Shown piece after piece: positions 24,108-32,028 of a stretch of DNA of 64,000 nucleotides; positions within the stretch are counted from its first letter, which is position 1, and each line of letters starts with the position of its first letter. Source of the DNA: an uncultured Flavobacterium sp. (lineage in GTDB: Bacteria > Bacteroidota > Bacteroidia > Flavobacteriales > Flavobacteriaceae). The translations under genes and the position numbers were made by a program. The notes under the pieces were generated by a model that was given only the letters and a program-made list of their open reading frames with translations, was not told where the DNA came from and made no database searches. The DNA lies in NCBI GenBank assembly GCA_934636265.1, contig CAKUAD010000004.1, positions 25,333 to 89,332 of the forward strand, in the 5' to 3' direction.

Positions 24108-24992
24108 TTAACTTAACATCATCGGAACATCCATCACCAAAAACTCAGCGGCACTGTTGGCTTTGATTGAAATTGAGTCGGTGTCCCAAATCCCGATTCC
24201 GTCGCGGGTGGAAACAGCTTGACCGTTAACGTTTAGATCACCTTTGAGGTTAAACAGATACACGCCATTGCCTTGCTTTTTGATTTTGTAATCCGTTTGG
24301 GTTCCGGCGTCAAAATCGGCCAGGTGAAACCAGGCATCCTGATGGATCCAAACGCCCTCATCTTCCGGACTTGGCGAAAGGATTTGCTGGAGTTTGTTTT
24401 TCCTGTCGGCAGGATTTAGCGCAAGCTGGTCGTAACGCGGCTTTACATTGCGCTTGTTGGGGAAAAGCCAGATTTGCAAAAATCGAACTTCGGCATCTTT
24501 GTTTTTGTTGTATTCACTGTGCTGGATTCCCGTGCCGGCGCTCATCACCTGAATGTCGCCATGGCGGATAACTGTTTTATTGCCCATGGAATCCTGGTGT
24601 TCCAAATCGCCAGCCAGCGGGATGCTGATGATTTCCATGTTGTCGTGCGGATGCGTGCCAAAGCCCATTCCGGCGGCCACGATGTCGTCATTCAAAACCC
24701 GCAGAACGCCAAAATGCATCCGGTCAGGGTTGTGATAAGAAGCAAAACTAAAGGTATGACGGCTTTGCAACCAACCGTGGTTGGCCAGTCCGCGCGTGTC
24801 GGATTTGTGTAAAACTAGGTTGCTCATAATGTTTGAAGTTGTGTGTGGTAAGTGATTGAATCCCAAAAGAGGCATCGGCTCGAGTGGCTTGAGCTCGTCG
24901 ATGTGGTTGTTCATGGCGCGTAGCCCTGTGGCCGACGCGGCAATCATTCCGGCGCCAAAAAGGCCTTTCTTTAAAAACTCCTTCCGATCCAT
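24108..24992 (-). CDS. Pirin family protein with an export-type N-terminus
   Basis: The 294-residue protein is a bicupin. The pirin body begins near residue 57 (NLVLHKSDTRGLANHGWLQS), with metal ligands in FGTHPHDNMEIIS and GTGIQHSEYN. Pirins of this YhhW-like type often show quercetinase activity. Unusually, about 55 residues precede the body, starting MDRKEFLKKGLFGAGMIAASATG, which resembles a Tat-type or twin-basic export signal with only RK in place of RR, followed by a spacer. The protein therefore may be periplasmic. The Met at the body start (MSNLVLHK) is the alternative start for a cytosolic form. Confidence 0.88.
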   Translation of the reverse strand: MDRKEFLKKGLFGAGMIAASATGLRAMNNHIDELKPLEPMPLLGFNHLPHTTSNIMSNLVLHKSDTRGLANHGWLQSRHTFSFASYHNPDRMHFGVLRVLNDDIVAAGMGFGTHPHDNMEIISIPLAGDLEHQDSMGNKTVIRHGDIQVMSAGTGIQHSEYNKNKDAEVRFLQIWLFPNKRNVKPRYDQLALNPADRKNKLQQILSPSPEDEGVWIHQDAWFHLADFDAGTQTDYKIKKQGNGVYLFNLKGDLNVNGQAVSTRDGIGIWDTDSISIKANSAAEFLVMDVPMMLS

Positions 24993-25058
24993 ACCTATTT
25001 TTTATAAAACAAAGTTCGGGAACAAAAAGTAGCTGACACTTGATGTAGATTAAGAAAG

Positions 25059-25160
25059 CGGGCTGGCTGCGCCAGGGATGGCAGCGGGTATCCTTTTTTA
25101 TCACGAGGTGTGGCTGTTTGGATGAGCCGCCCATAAAAAAGATAAAAGCGAACAGCCCGA
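25059..25160 (-). repeat. Palindromic intergenic repeat, copy B
   Basis: On the minus strand it begins GGGCTGTTCGCTTTTATCTT and ends AAAAAAGGATACCCGCTGCC followed by ATCCCTGGCGCAGCC. The TCTTTTTTATGGG and ATAAAAAAGGA arms can pair around a variable loop. It lies between the pirin and permease genes. Confidence 0.7.
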
Positions 25161-25231
25161 CAGCGGCGATGCCGTGAGGTGTAAAATTGAGGTTCTTTAG
25201 TAAACAGGCAGCGACGGTGTGGCGCCCAAAA

Positions 25232-26431
25232 TCAGTCAAAAAATTTAGCCGTGATACGCGAGGCGGCAATCCACGAGGCTGCGATGCCCAGCGTCATAAT
25301 GGTGAATATGACGATCAAAAGGTTGGTCATCTCAAATTTTATCGGATAAGCCAGACTGCTGGTGATCATGACAAATTCATATCGCTGTTGCAAAACGACG
25401 ATGGCAACGCCCAGAATAAGCCCGATAATGCCGCCGCCCACGGTGAGCAGCGTTCCCTGCAGCAAGAAAATCCTCCGCAGGTCCGGAAGTCGCGCGCCCA
25501 GATGCCTCAGGGTTTTAAGGTTTGATTTTTTGTCGAGTATGGTCATGATTAGCGCCCCGATGAGGTTAAAAAGCGCGATGATGATAACCAGTGTAAAGAT
25601 GAGGTAAACGGCGAGATTCTCAGTATTGAGCATCCGGTAAAGCGAATCGTTTAGCTGTGCGCGGTTTTTAAGGGTGACTTTGCCGTTAAAGATTGCGGCC
25701 GCTTCGCTGATGACCTGAGCTTCGTCGGCGCCGTTTTTTAGCTTGATCTCAACCGACGACACCCGGTTTGGCGGATACTGCAAAAGTTCCTGCACCAGCC
25801 CAAGATCGGCAAAAACGTACTTGGAGTCGAGGTCTTCATTGACGGTATAAATACCTACGGGCAACAACGCTTCGCGGTTAAAAGCCTGTTCGGGATTTTC
25901 GATCGCACCTTTGCCGGGCTTGGGGACGTATACTTTTAAAGCGTTTTGATAATCAAAAAGTCCCGCCGAGAGGTGTTGTGCCACGCCATAGCCCATGACG
26001 GCCTGAAAGGTATCCGGGGCAAGCCATTGCCCGTTGAACATGGATTTATCAAGGGGGTTTACCTGGGTGTAACGGCTGTCGACGCCCTTGAGCCAGGCTA
26101 CCATTTCCTTGTCGTCGAACAAAAAAAGCACGCGCTCCTCGATTACCGCCGACTGGGCCAGAACGCCGTTTATGGATTCGAGTTTTTGCAGTTGCTGCGG
26201 TGTGGCGTCAAAGTACTTTCCGGTATTGGGAAAGAGTTTTACGTCGGGGTCAAAACTGTTGCTAAAGGAAAGGCTGAATTCCTTGAGTCCGCTAAAGACC
26301 GATAGCACCACAAAAAGCGAAAGAGTTCCTGCAATAATACCCAACGAGGCAATTCCCGTAATGATGTTAATGGCGTTTTGCCGGCTAAGGCTCAACACAT
26401 ACCGGCGCGCTATGTAAAACGCAAAATTCAT
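25232..26431 (-). CDS. ABC transporter permease, LolC/E or FtsX type
   Basis: The 399-residue inner-membrane protein has the MacB/FtsX plan: one N-terminal span (about 20-45, NIITGIASLGIIAGTLSLFVVLSVF), a large periplasmic domain and three C-terminal spans (YLIFTLVIIIALFNLIGALI, LLQGTLLTVGGGIIGLILGV, LLIVIFTIMTLGIAASWIAA). In this size class it is most like the lipoprotein-releasing permeases that pass lipoproteins to the Lol carrier. The ATP-binding partner is not adjacent. The start overlaps the rbfA stop by one base, so rbfA and this gene are one operon, a pairing I have seen described as common in flavobacteria but cannot verify here. Confidence 0.9.
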   Translation of the reverse strand: MNFAFYIARRYVLSLSRQNAINIITGIASLGIIAGTLSLFVVLSVFSGLKEFSLSFSNSFDPDVKLFPNTGKYFDATPQQLQKLESINGVLAQSAVIEERVLFLFDDKEMVAWLKGVDSRYTQVNPLDKSMFNGQWLAPDTFQAVMGYGVAQHLSAGLFDYQNALKVYVPKPGKGAIENPEQAFNREALLPVGIYTVNEDLDSKYVFADLGLVQELLQYPPNRVSSVEIKLKNGADEAQVISEAAAIFNGKVTLKNRAQLNDSLYRMLNTENLAVYLIFTLVIIIALFNLIGALIMTILDKKSNLKTLRHLGARLPDLRRIFLLQGTLLTVGGGIIGLILGVAIVVLQQRYEFVMITSSLAYPIKFEMTNLLIVIFTIMTLGIAASWIAASRITAKFFD

Positions 26432-26823
26432 CAGTGTTTTTTGCGTCGGGCAAGCAGTTCGCGGTTAACGATGGGGTTTTCTTCGCCCTTGAGCGCCTTG
26501 TCAATCTGCTCCATGTAATCCAGTGAATCGTCTATCCGGAAAATAAGGTTCGGAACGCGGCGCAGCTGCATTTTGACGCGCTGGGCCAAATCGTGCTTGA
26601 TCAGTGGCCCGTTTGATTGGATGGCCTGAAGTGTAGAGGCGGCTTTGTCCTGCGGAAAAATGCTCAAAAGTACCGTGGCCACCGACAAATCAGTCGTCAC
26701 CGCAACTTTTGACACTGAGATCACCAGGTTTGGAATGTTGTTTTTGCGTACTTCACCCTGTAAAATATCCACAAGATCCTTTTGCAAAAGCGCACCTATT
26801 TTTTTCTGACGATTGGTTTCCAT
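26431..26823 (-). CDS. rbfA: Ribosome-binding factor A
   Basis: The 130-residue protein has the RbfA KH-like fold: METNRQKKIGALLQKDLVDIL at the start, VSVSKVAVTTDLSVATVLLSIF in the middle and LRRVPNLIFRIDDSLDYMEQI near the end (each summarised from the longer stretch). RbfA binds the 30S subunit and helps 16S rRNA maturation, mostly at low temperature. The Met at 26823 was chosen over an open frame to 26922 because it matches the family start and follows a -7 element by four bases. Confidence 0.94.
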   Translation of the reverse strand: METNRQKKIGALLQKDLVDILQGEVRKNNIPNLVISVSKVAVTTDLSVATVLLSIFPQDKAASTLQAIQSNGPLIKHDLAQRVKMQLRRVPNLIFRIDDSLDYMEQIDKALKGEENPIVNRELLARRKKH

Positions 26824-26827
26824 GCCG

Positions 26828-26835
26828 CAAAGATA
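26828..26835 (-). promoter_or_regulatory. Predicted -7 element for rbfA
   Basis: TATCTTTG on the minus strand, exact consensus, ends four bases before the rbfA ATG. Confidence 0.5.
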
Positions 26836-26894
26836 CAAAACGCAAAATTGAAAAGCACCGCCGCGTTTCGGGTTGATTTTCAGGGCGGACATTT

Positions 26895-26970
26895 CGCGCT
26901 GTCCGCTGTATCTTTTGCTCACGCCAAAACGCCGGCGTCAGCAAAAGGATGCCGCTGCCATCGCGGCCGC
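26895..26970 (+). repeat. Palindromic intergenic repeat, copy C
   Basis: It shares CGCTGTCCGCTGTATCTTTT and AAAAGGATGCCGCTGCCATC with copies A and B, and has pairing arms TCTTTTGCT and AGCAAAAGGA. It is shorter and more diverged, and lies between rbfA and the epimerase gene. Confidence 0.65.
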
Positions 26971-27010
26971 AGTTGGTAATAATGATTATCTTTACTGGCA
27001 AATCCGGCAA

Positions 27011-27412
27011 ATGAACAAAATTGAACACATAGGGATTGCGGTAAAGGATCTGGCCGCGTCCAACAAGATTTTTGAAAAGCTTATGGGCGCCGCGCCGTAT
27101 AAAATGGAAGTGGTGGAATCAGAGGGTGTGAGCACCTCATTCTTTAGCAACGGGCCCAATAAGATCGAACTGCTCGAAGCGACAAACCCTGACAGTCCCA
27201 TTGCAAAATTCATCGAGAAACGCGGCGAGGGAATCCATCACATCGCCTTTGACGTCACCGACATTGAGGCTGAAATGGCCCGCCTGAAAAATGAGGGTTT
27301 CATACTGCTCAACGAAACGCCCAAAAAAGGCGCCGACAATAAGCTCGTGGCGTTTTTGCATCCAAAGGGGACCAATGGCGTCCTGGTTGAACTTTGCCAG
27401 GAAATACGATGA
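27011..27412 (+). CDS. mce: Methylmalonyl-CoA epimerase
   Basis: The 133-residue protein is a vicinal-oxygen-chelate (glyoxalase-fold) enzyme. It opens with MNKIEHIGIAVKDLAASNKIFE and has the metal ligands His7, a Gln-equivalent region, His in GEGIHHIAFDVTDI and Glu in VLVELCQ, as in methylmalonyl-CoA epimerases. It interconverts (2R)- and (2S)-methylmalonyl-CoA between propionate and succinyl-CoA metabolism. The Met at 27011 is used; the open frame to 26873 includes repeat copy C. A near-consensus -7 word TATCTTTA lies about 20 bases upstream. Confidence 0.93.
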   Translation: MNKIEHIGIAVKDLAASNKIFEKLMGAAPYKMEVVESEGVSTSFFSNGPNKIELLEATNPDSPIAKFIEKRGEGIHHIAFDVTDIEAEMARLKNEGFILLNETPKKGADNKLVAFLHPKGTNGVLVELCQEIR

Positions 27413-27867
27413 GGAAGATTATACTGCTGGCCGTTTTCATGGCATTTTCCTGTTCGTCCAGCGATGACAACGGGCCAAAAGCGCCAACTTTCAACGTCAA
27501 TCTATTGCTCAAAGGCTGGGCGTACGATAAAATAATAATAGAACAAGGCGAGTTTGACTATTCCCACAATCCGGGCTGCAATCTGGATTATTTTGGTTTT
27601 AGGAACAGGCCCGGGCAAGAGTATCAGTTTGAGGAAATCATTCATACCTTCGACTATTGCGCGTCAAACCAGACTTTTTTGGAGTGGGAACCCGACGGCG
27701 ATCACGTCAATCTTTATTTCGGGGACTATTTCCTGGGCGAGTTGGTGATTATCAATCTCACTGACAACTCGTTGGAGGCGATTCTCGAGGCTGATTTTGA
27801 CGGAGATGGTACAAGAGATCAACAGCATTTCAAGGCCATCCCGTATGATCCGTACGATAGTTTTTAA
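27409..27867 (+). CDS. Small lipoprotein of unknown function
   Basis: The 152-residue protein starts with a lipoprotein signal (MRKIILLAVFMAFSC) followed by the acidic SSSDDNG, which is a typical spacer for surface-exposed or outer-membrane lipoproteins in flavobacteria. The rest is acidic and beta-rich, similar in style to lipocalin-like lipoproteins (WEPDGDHVNLYFGDYFLGE). The ATG overlaps the epimerase stop by four bases (ATGA), so it is co-transcribed with it. I do not recognise a family beyond that. Confidence 0.8.
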   Translation: MRKIILLAVFMAFSCSSSDDNGPKAPTFNVNLLLKGWAYDKIIIEQGEFDYSHNPGCNLDYFGFRNRPGQEYQFEEIIHTFDYCASNQTFLEWEPDGDHVNLYFGDYFLGELVIINLTDNSLEAILEADFDGDGTRDQQHFKAIPYDPYDSF

Positions 27868-27961
27868 GGTACGGCTTTAAATTTGCTTGCAATGCCCAAA
27901 AAATATCGGTAATATTGCAGCCCGATTATGTCACCGGATTTCTGGTTGGCAAAAGGGAACA

Positions 27962-28035
27962 GGTCCTATAGCTCAGTTGGTTAGAGCACCTGACTCATAA
28001 TCAGGTGGTCCTTGGTTCGAGCCCAAGTGGGACCA
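27962..28035 (+). tRNA. tRNA with CAT anticodon, probably tRNA-Ile2
   Basis: A 74-base cloverleaf: acceptor GGTCCTA with TGGGACC, D-arm TAGCTCAGTTGGTTAGAGCA, anticodon arm CCTGACTCATAATCAGG, T-arm with GGTTCGAGCC, discriminator A, no encoded CCA. Its CTCATAA loop fits both elongator Met and the lysidine-modified Ile2. The acceptor and D-arm resemble flavobacterial tRNA-Ile(GAT), so I favour Ile2. Confidence 0.95.
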
Positions 28036-28044
28036 CAAAAAACA

Positions 28045-28073
28045 AAAGCCTTACAGGAATGTAGGGCTTTTTT
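28045..28073 (+). terminator. Terminator after the tRNA
   Basis: AAAGCCTTACA-GGAA-TGTAGGGCTTT, one G-T pair, with a T-run immediately after. Confidence 0.85.
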
Positions 28074-28087
28074 GTTTTGACGCAGAA

Positions 28088-28111
28088 CAAAAAAATCCCG
28101 CATTCGCGGGA
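28088..28111 (-). terminator. Terminator of the accC operon
   Basis: TCCCGC-ATTC-GCGGGA (28096-28111) with an A-run on its left, which is a T-run on the minus strand, eight bases after the accC stop. Confidence 0.75.
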
Positions 28112-28118
28112 CTCTTTG

Positions 28119-29465
28119 TTATTCGGGATCGTTCATTTTAAACGTCTCCATAAACTTTGTGGTATAATTTCCGGAAACATACGCCGGATCATCCATCAGT
28201 TGGCGGTGAAACGGAATCGTTGTTTTGATACCTTCAATGTAAAATTCATCCAGCGCGCGTTTCATTTTGTTGATGGCTTCCTCGCGGGTTTGCGCGGTAG
28301 TGATCAGCTTGGCAATCATCGAATCGTAGTTTGGCGGGATGGTGTATCCGGCGTAAACATGCGTGTCAAGCCTTACCCCGTGACCTCCGGGTGAGTGCAA
28401 CACCGTGATTTTACCCGGCGACGGGCGGAAGTCGTTATAAGGATCCTCGGCATTGATGCGGCACTCGATAGAGTGAAGTTGCGGGAGGTAGTTTTTACCT
28501 GAAATCGGCACACCGGCAGCCACCAGGATTTGCTCGCGGATCAGGTCGTAATCAATCACCTGCTCGGTAATGGGATGTTCAACCTGAATGCGGGTGTTCA
28601 TCTCCATAAAGTAAAAATTGCGGTGTTTGTCAACCAGGAATTCAACCGTTCCCGCGCCTTCGTAGTTAATGAACTCGGCAGCTTTTACAGCAGCCAACCC
28701 CATCTGTTCACGAAGTTCATCGGTCATAAACGGCGACGGCGTCTCCTCGGTCAGTTTTTGGTGGCGGCGCTGAACCGAACAATCGCGCTCCGACAGGTGA
28801 CAGGCTTTTCCGTAGGCATCGCCCACAACCTGAATTTCAATGTGGCGCGGCTCCTCGATTAGTTTTTCCATGTACATACCGTCGTTTCCAAATGCAGCAG
28901 CGGCTTCCTGACGGGCGCTTTCCCAAGCTTTTTCAAGCTCTTCTTCCTTCCAGATGGCGCGCATTCCTTTTCCGCCGCCACCGGCCGTAGCCTTCATCAT
29001 GACGGGATAGCCAATCTCTTTGGCTACTTTTTTGGCCTCTTCAAGCGAGCCAAGAATTCCGTCCGATCCGGGAACGCACGGGACCCCTGCCGCTTTCATC
29101 GTGGCTTTGGCGGTAGCCTTGTCGCCCATTTTCTCGATCATCTCCGGCGAGGCTCCAATAAACTTGATGCCATGCTCAGCGCAGATTTTGGAGAATTTTG
29201 CGTTTTCTGACAGGAATCCGTATCCCGGGTGGATAGCATCGGCGTTGGTGATCTCGGCTGCCGCTATAATGTTGGCCATTTTTAGATATGACAGGTTGCT
29301 GGGCGGAGGACCGATACATACGGCCTCATCAGCAAACTTAACGTGAAGGCTCTCGGCGTCGGCGGTAGAATAAACCGCTACGGTCTTGATGCCCATTTCA
29401 CGACAGGTCCGGATGACGCGCAAAGCGATTTCACCCCTATTGGCAATGAGTATCTTTTTAAACAT
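28119..29465 (-). CDS. accC: Acetyl-CoA carboxylase, biotin carboxylase subunit
   Basis: The 448-residue enzyme carboxylates biotin on the carrier protein in the first step of malonyl-CoA synthesis. Landmarks are [20 protein letters not shown] at the start, the ATP-grasp glycine-rich loop [35 protein letters not shown], and [19 protein letters not shown] with the catalytic metal and substrate residues. It is directly downstream of accB. Length matches the family. Confidence 0.98.
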   Translation of the reverse strand: MFKKILIANRGEIALRVIRTCREMGIKTVAVYSTADAESLHVKFADEAVCIGPPPSNLSYLKMANIIAAAEITNADAIHPGYGFLSENAKFSKICAEHGIKFIGASPEMIEKMGDKATAKATMKAAGVPCVPGSDGILGSLEEAKKVAKEIGYPVMMKATAGGGGKGMRAIWKEEELEKAWESARQEAAAAFGNDGMYMEKLIEEPRHIEIQVVGDAYGKACHLSERDCSVQRRHQKLTEETPSPFMTDELREQMGLAAVKAAEFINYEGAGTVEFLVDKHRNFYFMEMNTRIQVEHPITEQVIDYDLIREQILVAAGVPISGKNYLPQLHSIECRINAEDPYNDFRPSPGKITVLHSPGGHGVRLDTHVYAGYTIPPNYDSMIAKLITTAQTREEAINKMKRALDEFYIEGIKTTIPFHRQLMDDPAYVSGNYTTKFMETFKMNDPE

Positions 29466-29531
29466 GTGCTTGAGTTTAAATTTTAAATTGTTAAAAGCGT
29501 CTGGTTTATCGAGCTATTACAATTCAAAAGT

Positions 29532-30017
29532 TTATGACGGGTCAATCAAAAACAGTGGCTGGTCAAATTCAACCGGGGACATATCGTCAACCAGAATTTT
29601 TACAATTTTTCCGCTGTGTTCTGATTCGATTTCATTAAAGAGCTTCATGGCCTCGATCACGCAAAGAACGTCGCCTTTCTTGATGGTTTTGCCCGCTTCA
29701 ACAAACGGTGGCTTGTCCGGCGACGGCTTTCGGTAAAACGTACCAATGATGGGCGATTTGATGGTGATGTATTTTGAATCGTCTTCAGATGAGGGTGCAG
29801 CTGCAGGTGCGGCTGGAGCAGCGGGCGCGGCCTGGGCAACAGGAGCCGGAGCAGACGCAGGAGCGATGGGAGCGTGTTGCAGGTAAGTGATTTCAGGCTG
29901 GGCTGCATCAAGCGTGGTTTTGATGGTGATCTTGAAGTCATCCATTTCCAGCTTAACCTCGGTAGCGCCTGATTTGGCAACAAACTTAATCAGGTTTTGA
30001 ATTTCTCTAATATCCAT
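29532..30017 (-). CDS. accB: Acetyl-CoA carboxylase, biotin carboxyl carrier protein
   Basis: The 161-residue protein has an N-terminal helical segment (MDIREIQNLIKFVAKSG), a flexible Ala/Pro-rich linker (about 55-80) and a biotinyl domain (from KYITIKSPIIGTFYRKP). The biotin-accepting Lys lies in VIEAMKLFN. It carries carboxybiotin between AccC and the transferase. The Met at 30017 is used; the open frame to 30059 adds 14 residues not seen in homologues. Confidence 0.96.
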   Translation of the reverse strand: MDIREIQNLIKFVAKSGATEVKLEMDDFKITIKTTLDAAQPEITYLQHAPIAPASAPAPVAQAAPAAPAAPAAAPSSEDDSKYITIKSPIIGTFYRKPSPDKPPFVEAGKTIKKGDVLCVIEAMKLFNEIESEHSGKIVKILVDDMSPVEFDQPLFLIDPS

Positions 30018-30037
30018 ATGTATGAATTTTGGGTTGT

Positions 30038-31036
30038 TTAGTTTTTGTCGTATGCCCATTTAAGGTAGATGGCTCCCCAGGTAAAACCACCGCCAAAGGC
30101 TGCGAAAATGAGGTTGTCACCTTTTTTTAGTTTGTCTTCAAAATCGCTAAGTAAGAGCGGGAGCGTTCCGGAGGTTGTGTTCCCGTACCGGTGAATGTTG
30201 ACCAGAACTTTTGATTCCTCCAGACCCATCCTTTCAGCCGTAGCGTCAATGATGCGTCGGTTGGCCTGATGAGCCACCAGCCAGTCAACGGTGTCGCGGG
30301 TGAGGTTGTTTCGCTGCATGATTTTTTCGCTCACATCGGCCATGCCCGTAACTGCGTATTTAAACACGGTTTTGCCGTCCTGAAACACATAATGCTGGTG
30401 GTTTTCGACGGTCTCTTTTGATGGCGGAAGGAGCGATCCTCCTGCGTCAATCTTAAGGTATTCGCGCCCGATTCCGTCAGAGCGCAAAAATTCATCCTGC
30501 AGTCCGAGGCCTTCGTAATTGGGCTCAAACAAAACCGCGCCCGCACCATCTCCAAAGATAATGCACGTGGCGCGGTCAGTATAATCAATGATTGATGACA
30601 TTTTATCGGCACCAATCAACAAAACCTTTTTATATCTGCCCGACTGAATGTAGGCTGCGGCCGTCGACATTCCGTAAAGGAAACTTGAACAGGCGGCCTG
30701 AAGGTCATAGGCAAATGCATTGGTTGCTCCAATCTGGGTGGCAACGTAAACGCCAGTCGAGGCAACCGGCATGTCGGCCGTTGTGGTTGCCATGATTACC
30801 ATATCGATTTCAGCCGGGTTGATACCGCTTTTTTCAATCAGATTCCTGGCAGCCTGTATGGCTAAAAATGAGGTTCCTTTGGTCTTATCCTTCAGGATCC
30901 TGCGTTCCTTGATTCCGGTTCGCGTCGTAATCCATTCATCGGTGGTATCCACCATCGACTCCAGGATTTCGTTTGACAAAACATATTCCGGAACGTATGC
31001 GCCTACTGCGGTGATCGCGGCTGTAAGTGTACTCAT
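30038..31036 (-). CDS. fabH: 3-oxoacyl-ACP synthase III (KAS III)
   Basis: The 332-residue enzyme starts fatty-acid synthesis by condensing an acyl-CoA with malonyl-ACP. The Cys-His-Asn triad is visible in DLQAACSSFLYGM (Cys), WLVAHQANRRIID (His) and VNIHRYGNTTSGTLPL (Asn). The start is the Met at 31036 (MSTLTAAITAVGAYVPEYVL); the open frame to 31144 adds non-homologous residues. It lies between rpmF and accB, the usual rpmF-fabH linkage without plsX. Confidence 0.96.
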   Translation of the reverse strand: MSTLTAAITAVGAYVPEYVLSNEILESMVDTTDEWITTRTGIKERRILKDKTKGTSFLAIQAARNLIEKSGINPAEIDMVIMATTTADMPVASTGVYVATQIGATNAFAYDLQAACSSFLYGMSTAAAYIQSGRYKKVLLIGADKMSSIIDYTDRATCIIFGDGAGAVLFEPNYEGLGLQDEFLRSDGIGREYLKIDAGGSLLPPSKETVENHQHYVFQDGKTVFKYAVTGMADVSEKIMQRNNLTRDTVDWLVAHQANRRIIDATAERMGLEESKVLVNIHRYGNTTSGTLPLLLSDFEDKLKKGDNLIFAAFGGGFTWGAIYLKWAYDKN

Positions 31037-31144
31037 AAGAGGTCGAGGTTTTCTTTCAGAAAACAGTTTACAAGGGGCTGAAATTACAAAAAAAAATGCA
31101 GGACAAATCAAAATCCGGTAATTTTTGATCGTGATTTGATGCAA

Positions 31145-31171
31145 TAAAAAAAACTCTCACCAGGTGAGAGT
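31145..31171 (-). terminator. Terminator after rpmF
   Basis: ACTCTCACC-A-GGTGAGAGT is a perfect inverted repeat with an A-run on its left (T-run on the minus strand). It sits 24 bases after the rpmF stop and before fabH, so it may partly separate ribosomal from fatty-acid genes. Confidence 0.85.
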
Positions 31172-31194
31172 CAGTATTTCACATTGCGAAATTC

Positions 31195-31389
31195 TTAGGC
31201 TTCAGCAACCTGTTTGTCAATTACAACCTGGCCGCGGTAATACATTTTACCTTCATGCCAGTAGGCGCGGTGATACAGGTGAGCCTCGCCGGTTACCGGA
31301 CAAGTCGCCACTTGAGCAGGAGTCGCCTTGTAGTGCGTTCTTCTTTTATCTCTTCTGGTCTTGGAGACTTTTCGTTTAGGATGTGCCAT
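31195..31389 (-). CDS. rpmF: 50S ribosomal protein L32
   Basis: The 64-residue basic protein begins [20 protein letters not shown], the L32 signature. Its C-terminal part has a single Cys ([20 protein letters not shown]), so it lacks the four-Cys zinc site of some L32 forms; Bacteroidota L32 is usually of this type. It follows yceD (DUF177) by 12 bases, the common yceD-rpmF pair. Confidence 0.97.
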   Translation of the reverse strand: MAHPKRKVSKTRRDKRRTHYKATPAQVATCPVTGEAHLYHRAYWHEGKMYYRGQVVIDKQVAEA

Positions 31390-31401
31390 TATCGTCTTCT
31401 T

Positions 31402-31935
31402 TTATTTATCTTTTAATAATTGTTTCAATTTGTCCCAGCGCGGATCAGTTTCCTGTTCCACGATTTTTACCTCTTTGACAGCCAGTTCGTCAAGTTTTTT
31501 CAAGGCTTCAGAGTTAAGTGATCCGTCCTTTACCCCGGGGTGAACCCGCTTTTGGGGAACCGACAGCGCGATCATCTCATAAACATATTGTGAAATGTCA
31601 ACCTGGTGCTCGCCGTGCGGAAGAATCAGCAACTCTTCATTATCATTGTTGAATTCTTCGCCAAACTGCACAACCAAGTGAAATTTCCCCTTAATCGGCA
31701 GGTCAAAAAGCTCGCTGGTCAAATCACAGGGAACAGTAACGCTTCCCTTGTGCTTGAAATCCAGCTCCAACAAGGTGCTTTTTTTCTCGAACACAACGTT
31801 TATCGTTACATTCGCCGCTTCAAATTCATGATAATCAAAACCTTCAAAGAACGCATTGTCAATCTGGTACTCAAATTGGTGCTTTCCGAGTTTCAACCCC
31901 GCAAACGGGATCAAAAAATCATACTGCTTTTTCAT
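31402..31935 (-). CDS. DUF177 (YceD) family protein
   Basis: The 177-residue cytosolic protein belongs to the DUF177/YceD family by position directly before rpmF and by the segment LELDFKHKGSVTVPCDLTSELFDLP, summarised here as a beta-rich core with one Cys. In other bacteria and plastids YceD-like proteins affect 23S rRNA accumulation. It probably has a link with ribosome assembly, but the exact activity is not known. A consensus -7 element lies 45 bases before the start. Confidence 0.9.
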   Translation of the reverse strand: MKKQYDFLIPFAGLKLGKHQFEYQIDNAFFEGFDYHEFEAANVTINVVFEKKSTLLELDFKHKGSVTVPCDLTSELFDLPIKGKFHLVVQFGEEFNNDNEELLILPHGEHQVDISQYVYEMIALSVPQKRVHPGVKDGSLNSEALKKLDELAVKEVKIVEQETDPRWDKLKQLLKDK

Positions 31936-31979
31936 TTCACCAAAAATTTCCCTGCAATTCCCTCATGAGAATTGGAGCG

Positions 31980-31987
31980 CAAAGATA
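31980..31987 (-). promoter_or_regulatory. Predicted -7 element for yceD-rpmF
   Basis: TATCTTTG on the minus strand, exact consensus, 44 bases before the ATG. Confidence 0.45.
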
Positions 31988-32028
31988 CGAATTAATTGTA
32001 ATTGAAAAAGTTCGGCGGTATTTTTTTA

